Source: Planctomycetota bacterium
GTDB taxonomy: Bacteria > Planctomycetota > B15-G4
NCBI GenBank assembly: GCA_029259745.1
Contig: JAJDEO010000063.1
Location: 310,001 to 374,000, forward strand
Reading direction: 5' to 3'
DNA: 64,000 nucleotides
The notes under the pieces were generated by a model, which was not told the origin of the DNA, made no database searches, and saw only the letters and a program-made list of their open reading frames with translations. The position numbers were made by a program, and so were the translations under genes. Positions 27,201 to 34,783 of the stretch are shown here, piece after piece; position 1 is the first letter of the stretch, and the number at the start of each line of letters is the position of its first letter.

Positions 27201-27740
27201 GGCGGCGTCGCGGTGTCGTCGTGGTCGAGCGCGGAGCTGCGTCGTCGTCACGATGTCATCCTCGATGCGTTGCCCGCCGGCACGGAGCTGACCGTCGACC
27301 TCGTCGTCACGGACCGCAACGGAAACTCGACCGTCGAACAGTACGACTTCGAAACGGCTCCGCCGCTGCTGCACGTCGATGACGTGACGCTCGGAGCGAC
27401 GGGTGCGGGGCCCTACGACGTCACGGCAACGGTGCGCGTGGTCGATCACGCGGGCATGGCTGTCGCGGGTGTGCCGGTGATGGGCTTCTGGGACGGCGAC
27501 ATTGGCGGCGCGAACTGGCAGCAGGAAGCGACGACGGACGCCATGGGCGTCGCGACGTTCGCGCTTCCGACGTTCACGCCGACGGTCGTCACGCCGATCA
27601 ACTTCACGGTCGCGTACGTCGGAACGAGCGACATCGCGTCGCCGTACTTCGTCGGCGCCGGCACGCCCGACTGGGAGCCGGACTTCTTCTACGAGCAATC
27701 GATCAACGCCGCGAACCAGCGCACGATCGAGCTGCCCTGA
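24222..27740 (+). CDS. Secreted beta-propeller / di-haem cytochrome c protein
   Basis: A 1172-residue exported protein. After a signal peptide (to about residue 26, ending in QAQ) there is a beta-propeller of the YVTN/NHL kind (about 45-520; repeats such as DNDIVFVSNNISDTVVVVNI). A cytochrome-c-peroxidase/MauG-like part follows, with two haem c sites, CATCH (Cys544, Cys547, His548) and CITCH (Cys705, Cys708, His709). Next is a thrombospondin type 3 calcium repeat (DRDEDGLYDF...DTDGDGYLDGFE, about 905-945) and C-terminal immunoglobulin-like domains. Likely a periplasmic or surface redox enzyme; substrate unknown. The ATG at 24222 starts at the signal peptide; the upstream 65 codons of open frame are read as non-coding. 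Confidence 0.82.
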   Translation: MSRPSIGTCVLVVSLLAVLGSEGQAQRTPRSAPTLAATATAPVASAAHAPFMSFESGPVQPMLVTLDGSQLLALNTADGRLEIFDIVTDGAVVDVDPAPGHARSAQRSGKPGSQGGVVPGVGLGAGAGVGGTPATTPLHLVPAGSVFTGLEPVAIARHETDNDIVFVSNNISDTVVVVNISERRVLASLPVGDEPGGLAVFNGRVFVTTARTPEVVPTPGQADPGPMKENSIVVMRANPPYSILTARRMPAVKPRDVTVADGTLYIIPQNSGNRTTLLPFAQAEAMGLQQFEIDAFNPEIDLNPGLVNGNLTFPVFAAGWLVPTVSKIVFDTEVIGPLLPDADVIALNPTTLAFGSITKGVGTTLFDIEHNPVDGTLWVAASDANNRIRFEPVLKGTAVDNRVSIVDPTAGTVDILSLEPPFLPERRSQPVAIEIASGSFGDFAYVASHGTASVLVIDAATRTFVQEIDTAEMPLGLEVDESRGLLFVYTRGDQSIRAYDIADGHAPIGPATALGYDPEPPLFAAGRGHLYDARDSHGNGSMSCATCHIFAHHDSSAWDLGDPGGSFAYFYPDIIGHLPGQEIVKAMVDQTQVVNHPMKGPMTTQSLRGLIPSTGGQSLPLHWRGDRRFFQVFRNAFVGLQGGTGISHAQMQEFAGFARMLAYPPNPYEPKNREYTGLAATGRDIFGMNPNVPGKQMHPHEEPTCITCHFGDFASDSDYTGSLPGVNSGVSLMINMPTLRGVYEKEFKALTGFGVLHDGEIPGVRAFFEATGVGGLMLAPNFTSDDRDAVTEFVRQWDTGISPLVGAQVVGEIATAAATSAFLNLAEVEAEDDQVDLTFKATLMSTTPPTRLGGHYREVHGVWGYQLDTDVFLTRAEMLSLLATGGGSALFTCVPPGTGGRYGIDRDEDGLYDFAENAAGTRTTHPDTDGDGYLDGFEALIGADPLTADASLPDVIRPAITSGAVLEVFADVATLSFFTDEPVTFAAEVSLAGGGVAVSSWSSAELRRRHDVILDALPAGTELTVDLVVTDRNGNSTVEQYDFETAPPLLHVDDVTLGATGAGPYDVTATVRVVDHAGMAVAGVPVMGFWDGDIGGANWQQEATTDAMGVATFALPTFTPTVVTPINFTVAYVGTSDIASPYFVGAGTPDWEPDFFYEQSINAANQRTIELP

Positions 27741-27776
27741 GGCGTCGATTCGGCAGCACCGGCGGTCACGAAAAAA

Positions 27777-27807
27777 GGGGCGTGAGTCCCAAGGGGACTC
27801 ACGCCCC
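27777..27807 (-). terminator. Perfect hairpin with U-tract on the minus strand
   Basis: A perfect 14-bp stem (27777-27790 with 27794-27807) around a 3-base loop. On the plus strand it is preceded by six A (27771-27776), so a minus-strand transcript would run stem then UUUUUU, a textbook intrinsic terminator. It also lies 36 bases after the stop of the plus-strand haem gene and may stop that transcript too. Confidence 0.85.
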
Positions 27808-28153
27808 AGGACGGCTCCGCTCGCCGAAGCGAGCGGCCCGAGCGCGGTGGGCGACCGCAGCCCGAGCCCGGCGGTGTGCAAGCGCCGGTGCCGGTGCACG
27901 AACCCGGCTCTCTACCGAGTTCGCCTCTCATGAAGCACTCATCACGACGGGTGTCGCGCCTGTGCAAGCCACCGTGCGTGCCATGTCAGGGCGGCACTAT
28001 CGGGACCCGCGGGCGTGATTCGGCACCGCGTCGCTGTTTCTGATGACGCGCGCAGCGAGGCGTTTCTGAATATTCTGGTGTCGCGGCCATGACTTTCCGC
28101 TCGACACGCGTCGCGCGGAGGCCGGCGACCAGCGTTCCGAAGTCGCGAAAACC
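27808..28153. other. Gene-free stretch with secondary structure
   Basis: About 350 bases between the minus-strand terminator and the end of the lipoprotein gene. It holds a second short hairpin (27817-27823 with 27830-27836) and further GC-rich complementary segments to about 27900, then ordinary sequence. No open frame with coding character is seen. It may be a long 3' untranslated region or a small RNA ending at the terminator. Confidence 0.4.
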
Positions 28154-28516
28154 TCAGCGAACGCGTGCGAACACGCGGTTCTCAAGCGTTCCGTAGCGAC
28201 CTTCGAGATCCTCGAGCGTGTTCGTGGCTCGGCCGGCGGTGAAGGCCGCGAGGGCGTCTTCGATGGCGTCGACCTCGTCGAGTTCGTCGTCGCTCAACGG
28301 AACGAGCGTCACGAGGTTGTCGAGCTGGTCGGTCAGGAGCGCGACGCGTTCGGGCCCGTCGGTGATGACGCTCGGCATCGCAAACGTCGGTGCGTCGATG
28401 AAGATCGGACCGCCCTCGGGGACGGCTTGCTGTGGGATGGGTGCCGTCGGCGACGGCGCCGCACACGCGCCGAGCGCGATGCACAAGCTCGCCGTGATCA
28501 CTGAGGAGCGTCTCAC
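28154..28516 (-). CDS. Small lipoprotein downstream of the CoA-transferase
   Basis: A 120-residue predicted lipoprotein: GTG start, short hydrophobic signal and lipobox (ALGAC, Cys18). The mature part is Pro-rich, then helical and acidic (LSDDELDEVDAIEDAL). No family recognised. The GTG at 28516 begins one base after the scoB stop, which supports this start over the longer frame reaching into scoB. It is probably co-transcribed with scoA-scoB, although a role with a CoA-transferase is not obvious. Confidence 0.6.
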   Translation of the reverse strand: MRRSSVITASLCIALGACAAPSPTAPIPQQAVPEGGPIFIDAPTFAMPSVITDGPERVALLTDQLDNLVTLVPLSDDELDEVDAIEDALAAFTAGRATNTLEDLEGRYGTLENRVFARVR

Positions 28517-28517
28517 G

Positions 28518-29174
28518 TCAGACGGCCATCTCGACGACACCCGTCGGGACCTCGACATCGCAGTCGGTCTTGGCGGCAACGTCATCGGCCGTGTGACCCG
28601 GTGCAATCTCGACGAGGCGCAACCCGCCTTCGGGCTTCACGTCGAGCACGCAGAGATCCGTGATGATGCGCTGCACGACGCGCACGCCCGTGAGCGGCAG
28701 CGTGCACTCCTTGAAGATCTTCGCGCCGCCCTTGCGCGTGCAGTGGTCCATCGTGACGACGACGCGGCGCGCGCCGGCCACGAGGTCCATCGCGCCGCCC
28801 ATCCCCTTGACCATCTTCCCGGGGATCATCCAGTTCGCGAGGTCGCCGTTCTGCGAGACCTGCATCGCGCCGAGGAAGCATTGGTCGATGTGACCGCCGC
28901 GGATCATCGCGAAGGAATCGGAGCTGCTGAAGTAGCTGCAGCCCGGCACCTCGGAGATCGTCTGCTTGCCGGCGTTGATGAGGTCGGGGTCCTCTTCGCC
29001 TTCGTACGGGAACGGTCCGATGCCGAGCATGCCGTTCTCGCTCTGCAGCGTGATCGTCATGCCGTCGGGGATCGCGTTGGCGATCAGCGTCGGGATGCCG
29101 ATGCCGAGGTTGACGTACTGACCGTCGCGCAGCTCCTGGGCGGCGCGCTTGACGATGCCATCTCTGTCGAGCAT
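28518..29174 (-). CDS. scoB: 3-oxoacid CoA-transferase subunit B
   Basis: Small subunit of a class I CoA-transferase that swaps CoA between succinyl-CoA (or acetyl-CoA) and a 3-oxoacid such as acetoacetate. The 218-residue protein has YVNLGIGIPTL near the start and the catalytic glutamate in SENGMLG, followed by MIRGGHIDQCFLGAMQV, GKMVKGMGGAMDL and VVTMDHCTR, all as in ScoB/AtoA. Subunit A lies 16 bases upstream on the same strand. The related family converting 3-oxoadipate (PcaJ/CatJ) is an alternative that sequence alone cannot exclude. Confidence 0.9.
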   Translation of the reverse strand: MLDRDGIVKRAAQELRDGQYVNLGIGIPTLIANAIPDGMTITLQSENGMLGIGPFPYEGEEDPDLINAGKQTISEVPGCSYFSSSDSFAMIRGGHIDQCFLGAMQVSQNGDLANWMIPGKMVKGMGGAMDLVAGARRVVVTMDHCTRKGGAKIFKECTLPLTGVRVVQRIITDLCVLDVKPEGGLRLVEIAPGHTADDVAAKTDCDVEVPTGVVEMAV

Positions 29175-29190
29175 GTGCCTGTCTCCTGGT

Positions 29191-29943
29191 TCAGGAACGC
29201 GCGCGAACGGTGCGCTGTTCGATGCGCTTCTCGTAGTTCGTCCCGACGATGACGCGTTGCACGAACACGCCGGGTGTGTGGATGTCGTCGGGATCGAGCG
29301 CACCGACGGGGACGACTTCTTCGACCTCGGCGATCGTGACGCGTCCGGCCGTCGCCATCATCGGGTTGAAGTTGCGCGCCGTCTTGCGGAAGACGAGGTT
29401 GCCCGACTCGTCGGCCTTCCAGGCCTTCACGAACGCGAAGTCGCCCGTGATCGCCGGCTCGAGAACGTAGGGCCGCCCCCCGAACTCGCGCGTTTCCTTC
29501 GGCTCGGATGTCTTCACGACGTTGCCGTCCTTGTCGTGCAGCATCGGCAGCCCACCGTCGGCGATCTGCGTGCCGTAGCCCGTCGGCGTGTAGAACGCCG
29601 GGATGCCTGCGCCGCCCGCGCGGATGCGTTCGGCGAAGGTGCCCTGGGGGACGAGCTCGACTTCGAGTTCGCCGGTCAGGAACTGGCGCTCGAACGTGTC
29701 GTTCTCGCCGACGTACGTGGAGATCATCTTCGCGATCTGACGCGTTTGCAGCAGCAGGCCGAGGCCGAAGTCATCGACGCCGGCGTTGTTCGACACGACG
29801 GTGAGTCCGCCGACGCCCTTGCGCACGAGCGCGGCGATGAGTTTCTCGGGGATCCCGCAGAGGCCGAACCCGCCCGCGAGGATCGTTGCACCCTCGGGAA
29901 CGTCGGCCACGGCGTCGTCGGCATTGGCGACCAGCTTGGACAT
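29191..29943 (-). CDS. scoA: 3-oxoacid CoA-transferase subunit A
   Basis: Partner of the B subunit just downstream. The 250-residue protein starts with the usual helix and then the CoA-binding signature GGFGLCGIPEKLI; SNNAGVDDFGLGLLL, YVGENDTFERQFL, VELVPQGTFAERIRAGGAGIPAFYTPTG and the Y-V-LE.AI.GD.A segment match ScoA/AtoD. The ATG at 29943 gives the common N-terminus; the 35 codons of open frame upstream are not homologous. The helical-repeat lipoprotein upstream is in the same direction, 50 bases away. Confidence 0.9.
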   Translation of the reverse strand: MSKLVANADDAVADVPEGATILAGGFGLCGIPEKLIAALVRKGVGGLTVVSNNAGVDDFGLGLLLQTRQIAKMISTYVGENDTFERQFLTGELEVELVPQGTFAERIRAGGAGIPAFYTPTGYGTQIADGGLPMLHDKDGNVVKTSEPKETREFGGRPYVLEPAITGDFAFVKAWKADESGNLVFRKTARNFNPMMATAGRVTIAEVEEVVPVGALDPDDIHTPGVFVQRVIVGTNYEKRIEQRTVRARS

Positions 29944-29993
29944 CCTGATGTCTCCGTGAAGCAGCGGGGACGCCACTCTACCGAAGCGCGTCT

Positions 29994-30938
29994 TCAGGGC
30001 GCGAGACGCGGAGCGTAGTCGGCGATGAGCGCGTCGAGTCGCTTCCAACGAATCGAGCCGGGACCGTCTTCGAGAGCGAGCAGGTGGATGCGCAGATTGC
30101 GTTCGAGGATTGCGACCGATGCCGGGGACGGTGGGTCGAGTGCGACGGCGAGGGAGAGCGCGCGTTCGATCATGGCGGCGGCGTCGGCGCGTCGTCCGAG
30201 CGCGAGGCAGTCCCCGGCCATGCCGACGACGGCGCGCAGTTCGGCGACGGGCTGGCTCGTGCGTCGGGCGAACCAGGAGGCCCGCGCGTGGCTGCGGAAG
30301 GCCGCGTGCGGATCGGTCGTGACGAGGTCGGCGCCGAGGGCCAGGGCGACGTCGAGTCGGAGCGGGAGGGCGGCGTTGTCGGGGAGGGTCGAGAGGGCGA
30401 GGTCGGCGCGGCGCTGGGCCGACGTGGCGGCGGCATGCTCGCCGAGTGCGCGCAGGGCGGCGGCCTCGGCGTGGTGGAGACGGGCGAGGACCTCGCCGTA
30501 GTCGAGGGTGTCGTCGGGACCGAAGCGCTCGAGGCCGGTGCGGGCCCGGCGGAGAGCGACGTCCGGCCGTCCGCGCGCCAGGAAGATCCGACTCTGTGCA
30601 AGATCGGCGCGCGCAAGGCCGTCGAGATCACCGACCGCCCTGCTCAGGGTCGCGGCTCTCTCGATCTGAGCGACGTCGAGTTCTTCGACGCCCAGAAGAC
30701 GAAGCGCCGACGCCTCGATGCGCGTGTGCCCACTGGCCCGCGCAGCCTCGAGGGCTCGCTGGGCGACCAGGATCGCCTGCTCCCGATCACCTGCTTCGAG
30801 CTGTTCGTCGGCGCGCTGCATGAGCGCGACGGCCTCACGAGCTTCGAGGTTCCCGGGGTCGATCGCAGGCGCCAGGCAGCCCGGAAGGGCGGTCAGGACG
30901 GCCAGGAGTCCTGTCACGAAGAGGTGGCTTCTCGTCAC
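29994..30938 (-). CDS. Helical-repeat (TPR-like) lipoprotein
   Basis: A 314-residue protein that is almost entirely alpha-helical and Ala/Leu/Arg-rich. From about residue 35 on there are paired helices with TPR-like spacing, for example ADEQLEAGDREQAILVAQRALEAAR and ALRALGEHAAATSAQRRADLAL. The N-terminus looks like a lipoprotein signal ending at Cys21 (LPGC). The GTG at 30938 is preferred because it starts directly before the signal; an upstream TTG would add 20 residues. Probably a periplasmic protein-interaction protein; partner unknown. Confidence 0.6.
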   Translation of the reverse strand: MTRSHLFVTGLLAVLTALPGCLAPAIDPGNLEAREAVALMQRADEQLEAGDREQAILVAQRALEAARASGHTRIEASALRLLGVEELDVAQIERAATLSRAVGDLDGLARADLAQSRIFLARGRPDVALRRARTGLERFGPDDTLDYGEVLARLHHAEAAALRALGEHAAATSAQRRADLALSTLPDNAALPLRLDVALALGADLVTTDPHAAFRSHARASWFARRTSQPVAELRAVVGMAGDCLALGRRADAAAMIERALSLAVALDPPSPASVAILERNLRIHLLALEDGPGSIRWKRLDALIADYAPRLAP

Positions 30939-31326
30939 CGGGGCGGGATTCCTCTTGGCAAGGCCGACTGTTGATGGCAAGAATACGAAAAGTTCCAAGG
31001 AGGAACGGGGCCCCTCGTGAAGGTGGCCCCACGACGTGGGCGACGTCGACCGGCCGGAATGGCGGTCGAGAACTCACCCTAGGCTCTCTGCGGTTGGGAA
31101 ACCTCCCCGGAAGGCCCCGGGCGGAAAATGGCCCCGGACGGCATGACACCAAGCGGCACGGCCCTCATGGGCTGGACGAGCTCATCGGCGTCAAATCGTC
31201 TCACGGCATCGCGTCTTCGTCACCGGACGGAACCCCCAGCAGGAATCGCACCGAAGGTCGGTTCGATTTAGGCCCAGGCTCCAATCGTGGTTGCTCCTTG
31301 CACAAGCACTCGAAGAGAGACTCCGG
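30939..31326. other. Divergent intergenic region upstream of rho
   Basis: About 388 bases between the minus-strand helical-repeat gene and rho. It must hold both promoters and a long rho leader. In other bacteria rho leaders carry autoregulatory, Rho-dependent termination signals; a similar role here is possible, but no leader peptide, strong hairpin or C-rich rut-like tract could be singled out. Confidence 0.4.
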
Positions 31327-32625
31327 ATGACCCCGGATCAGCAGACTCGCTCCCGTAATCGCCGAGGACGGCGCCGTCGCGGACGCGGTCGCGGACAGAA
31401 TCAGCAACAAGGCAACAACACCAAGGGACGCCAGCAGCGCGGCGGCGGAGGAGGTGGAAGCGGCGGTAGTCAAGCCGACATCCCCTTTGGTCCGCAGCAG
31501 CGCGTGGCGGTCCAAGGGATCCTCGAGCAACAGCCCGACGGGCAAGGATGGCTCAGGGATCTCGCCAACAATTTCACCCCAGAAGACACCGATCCGTTCG
31601 TCCCGATCAATATCTCGCGGGCCGACAACCTGCGTCCGGGTGTCGAGATCAAGGGCTGGGCCGAGCGCATCAAGGGCCGCATGACGGTCGTTGCGATCGA
31701 AACCGTGGACGGCATGACGCCGTCCGAGGCTTCCGAGCTTCCGCTGTTCAAGCAGATGACGTCGATCGACCCCAGCGAGCAGCTCCAGCTCGAGGGCGGC
31801 GTCCCCGAGCCCGGCGACAACGGGATCTGCGTCAACATGCGGATCATGGACCTGATCGCCCCGATCGGACGCGGCCAGCGAGGGCTCATCACGGCCCCGC
31901 CGCGTTCCGGTAAGACGATCCTGCTCCAGCACATCGCGAACCGCATCAGCGCGCACTACCCGGATATCCACCTCATGGTGCTGCTCGTCGACGAGCGGCC
32001 CGAGGAGGCCACGCACTTCCGTCGCACCGTCGACGGTGAGGTGATCGCGTCGACGAACGACGAGCCGGCCGATCGCCACACGCGTGTGGCCGAGATGACG
32101 ACCGAACGGGCCAAGCGGCTCGTCGAGCGCGGCAAGGACGTCGTGATCGTCATGGACAGCCTGACGCGACTCGGACGAGCCTACAACGTGGCCTCGAAGG
32201 GTTCGGGGCGCACGATGTCGGGCGGTCTCGACTCACGTTCGATGGAGAAGCCCAAGGCCTTCTTCGGCGCGGCACGTAACGTGGAAGGTGGAGGTTCTTT
32301 GACGATCCTTGCGACGGCTCTCATCGAGACGGGCAGCCGCATGGACGAGGTCATCTTCGAGGAGTTCAAGGGCACCGGCAACATGGAGCTCGTGCTCTCA
32401 CGCGAGCTGGCCGAGCGGCGCATCTACCCGGCGATCGACGTCTTCCGATCCGGGACGCGCAAGGAGGAGATCCTTCTCCATCCGGAGGTCTACCGGAAGG
32501 TGACGATGCTCCGTAGGGTGTTGTCACAGATGCATTTCGTCGAAGCGATGAAATCTTTGATCGCCCGTTTGGAAGAAACCACGACCAACGCGGACTTCCT
32601 TGCGTCGTTCGACGTCAAACGCTAA
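31327..32625 (+). CDS. rho: Transcription termination factor Rho
   Basis: Hexameric RNA-dependent ATPase that ends transcription. In the 432-residue protein, residues 5-55 are an Arg/Gly/Gln-rich low-complexity extension, common in high-GC bacteria. The cold-shock-like RNA-binding domain follows (PFVPINISRADNLRPG), then the ATPase: RGLITAPPRSGKT (Walker A), LMVLLVDERPEEATHF, the Q-loop region VVIVMDSLTRLGRAYN, the R-loop GSGRTMSGGLDS and ATALIETGSRMDEVIFEEFKGTGN. All are near-invariant Rho motifs. The ATG before TPDQQTRSRN is preceded by a purine-rich GAGAGA; a longer open frame adds 12 codons. Confidence 0.96.
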   Translation: MTPDQQTRSRNRRGRRRRGRGRGQNQQQGNNTKGRQQRGGGGGGSGGSQADIPFGPQQRVAVQGILEQQPDGQGWLRDLANNFTPEDTDPFVPINISRADNLRPGVEIKGWAERIKGRMTVVAIETVDGMTPSEASELPLFKQMTSIDPSEQLQLEGGVPEPGDNGICVNMRIMDLIAPIGRGQRGLITAPPRSGKTILLQHIANRISAHYPDIHLMVLLVDERPEEATHFRRTVDGEVIASTNDEPADRHTRVAEMTTERAKRLVERGKDVVIVMDSLTRLGRAYNVASKGSGRTMSGGLDSRSMEKPKAFFGAARNVEGGGSLTILATALIETGSRMDEVIFEEFKGTGNMELVLSRELAERRIYPAIDVFRSGTRKEEILLHPEVYRKVTMLRRVLSQMHFVEAMKSLIARLEETTTNADFLASFDVKR

Positions 32626-32786
32626 TCCCGCTCTTCTGGGCGATCACTCGAAACGGCTTTCCACGGTCACGAACCGCCCTGTTCGGCGCGATTTCGTGTT
32701 CTGAGACGCGTCGAGTGCTCGGCAGTTCGATCCACCGCGGATCGGGGCGGGCGCCGAGGTACGCCAAGAACTGAGGAGACAAGGCG

Positions 32787-34490
32787 ATGTCGATCCCCGA
32801 CAGGCTCGGGGATTATCGCGTCATCGAGGAGATCGGCCGCGGTGGGTTCGGGATCGTCTACCGAGCTCACCAGGAGAGTCTGGACCGTCCGGTGGCTTTG
32901 AAGGTGCTTTACCGGCACCTGATTCATACACAGGAACAGATCTCTCGATTCGAACGGGAGGCTCGAGCTGCGGCGCGGCTCGACCATCCGTCCGTTGTCT
33001 CCGTGTACGCCTGGGGCGAGGCCAACGACGACTTCTACATCGCCCAGCGCCTGATCGGCTCGGGGCGGACGCTGGCCGATGAGCTGAGCCGCTACCGCGA
33101 GGAAGGTGCCGTCCCGAAGGGCTGGTTCCGCAAGGTGGCAAAGGACCTCGCGCTGATCGCCGAAGGACTGGCCCAGGCGCACGACCGCGGGATCGTTCAC
33201 CGCGACGTCAAGCCGAGCAACATCCTGCTCGACGAGAATCTCGCGCCCTCGCTGGGTGACTTCGGCCTCGCGAAGATCGAGGACGGCCTGGAGCTTTCGC
33301 GCACGGGCGACTTCGCCGGCTCGCCGTTCTACATGTCGCCCGAGCAGGCCGACTCGCGCGTCGGCGAGGTCGACCACCGCTCGGACGTCTACTCGCTGGG
33401 CGTGACGCTCTACGAGATGCTCACGATGACGCAGCCCTTCCAGGGCACGTCGTCGGCCGAGATCATGCGCAAGATCCTGACCGAGGATCCCAAGCGTCCC
33501 ACGAAGATCGAGTCGCGCGTCCCGCAGGACCTCGAGACCATCTGCCTCAAGGCGATGGAGAAGAACCCGATGCGCCGCTACCCGAGCGCGATCGAGTTCG
33601 CCAACGATCTCAACGCCTACCTCGACGGCGAGCCGATCTCGGCCGTGCCGATCGGGCGCACGCGCCGACTCGTGCGCCGCGCGCGTCGCCACTCCGCCGT
33701 GCTGACGGGCGTCATCCTCACGATCGTCTTCGGCTGCGTCCTCTACTTCGCCGTGCAGGGCAACAAGCACGACGCCGACAAGCTCAACGACATGACCGCG
33801 ACGCTGGGGCAGGTCACCCAGCAGGGGCTCGTGCAGAGCGCGGAAGCTGAGCGCGAAGCAGCGCGCCTGCGTGTCCAGAAAGAGGCCGACAAGGCGATCG
33901 AGGAGGCGGAGGATCCCGTCCGCGCAATGGAGCTCCGAGAAGGACTGCAGACGGAGCTCGAGGCGATCGACCGCTCGTACGACTATCTCGCCGACCAGCT
34001 TCGCACGGCCGTTGACGAGGCCGACCCGGAGATGCTGCAGAAGATGGCCACGGAGATGTTCAGTGGCGGCGGCATCATGGGTGCACTCAAGGCGGCCGGG
34101 AAGTTCGTCCTCGATTCGACGAGCGGGCCGTTGGACGGCGAGACCGTCGCGCTGGCCGACGACCCCGGAGAGTTGGTCGACGACGAATCGGAAGACGACC
34201 TGGTCCTGACGTTCGATGGCTTCGGTATTCGGGCCGTCCCGCGCTCGCGTCTCGCGACCCGCGCGCCCCCGACGATCGGCGCGCTGCCGGGGCCCGACGG
34301 GCCCGTCGCAAGTCGCACCGAGGGCCCCAAGCCTCCATCAGCGACGGCACCGGGAACGAAGAGTTTGGGGAAGGACATCCTGTCGCTCTTCGGGGTCATC
34401 GACGACGAGGCCGACGAGGTCGACGATGGCGACGAAGAGGACGATCCCGCGCAGGACGACGCGACCGAGACCGACGACCAAAACGGCTGA
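32787..34490 (+). CDS. Membrane-anchored serine/threonine protein kinase
   Basis: A 567-residue Hanks-type (PknB-like) kinase. The N-terminal kinase domain (about 8-275) has GRGGFG at 17-22, Lys39, the catalytic loop HRDVKPSN with Asp140, DFG with Asp158, and the activation segment to SPEQADSR. One membrane helix follows (about 305-328). The extracytoplasmic part begins with a helical, charged stretch that may form a coiled coil (330-410), then disordered Pro/Asp-rich sequence and a very acidic C-terminus. All catalytic residues are present, so an active kinase is expected; the signal sensed is unknown. Confidence 0.9.
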   Translation: MSIPDRLGDYRVIEEIGRGGFGIVYRAHQESLDRPVALKVLYRHLIHTQEQISRFEREARAAARLDHPSVVSVYAWGEANDDFYIAQRLIGSGRTLADELSRYREEGAVPKGWFRKVAKDLALIAEGLAQAHDRGIVHRDVKPSNILLDENLAPSLGDFGLAKIEDGLELSRTGDFAGSPFYMSPEQADSRVGEVDHRSDVYSLGVTLYEMLTMTQPFQGTSSAEIMRKILTEDPKRPTKIESRVPQDLETICLKAMEKNPMRRYPSAIEFANDLNAYLDGEPISAVPIGRTRRLVRRARRHSAVLTGVILTIVFGCVLYFAVQGNKHDADKLNDMTATLGQVTQQGLVQSAEAEREAARLRVQKEADKAIEEAEDPVRAMELREGLQTELEAIDRSYDYLADQLRTAVDEADPEMLQKMATEMFSGGGIMGALKAAGKFVLDSTSGPLDGETVALADDPGELVDDESEDDLVLTFDGFGIRAVPRSRLATRAPPTIGALPGPDGPVASRTEGPKPPSATAPGTKSLGKDILSLFGVIDDEADEVDDGDEEDDPAQDDATETDDQNG

Positions 34491-34783
34491 CGCCTTGGTG
34501 TTGCGGGTGTCCTGCGCGTCGTGACTGTGCACGTACGTCCTGCCGGTCCGGTGATACCGTGGGTTCCAAGGAGGCCAGGCTGGCGCGCCGGCGTCGTCAC
34601 GGGTTTCCGTTCCCTGCCGCGCATCACGGTGCGCCGAACGCGGCCTTCGACCGATCGCCGCGTTTCGCTCCTTCGGCGAACTGCGGCGCGGCATTCCGCG
34701 CACGCGAGATCTCGAGATCGCGCTGCCAACGCGTGCCGCCACGTCGTGTACCGCCGATATTTCTTGGACGGAGTCCAGAAGCG
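34491..34783. other. Intergenic region after the kinase
   Basis: A 293-base gap between the kinase and a secreted repeat protein on the same strand. The frame of the downstream gene stays open through part of it, but the translation is Arg-rich and unlike a signal peptide. No hairpin or promoter stands out. Confidence 0.4.

Noticed and set aside
24117..27899. Minus-strand open frame of 1260 codons
   Set aside because: It lies fully opposite the propeller/haem gene; its His/Arg/Asp-rich translation is the usual shadow of a high-GC gene.
31255..31290. tRNA-like T-loop sequence (GGTTCGATT) upstream of rho
   Set aside because: The flanking bases do not pair into a T-stem, and no acceptor or anticodon stem can be drawn.
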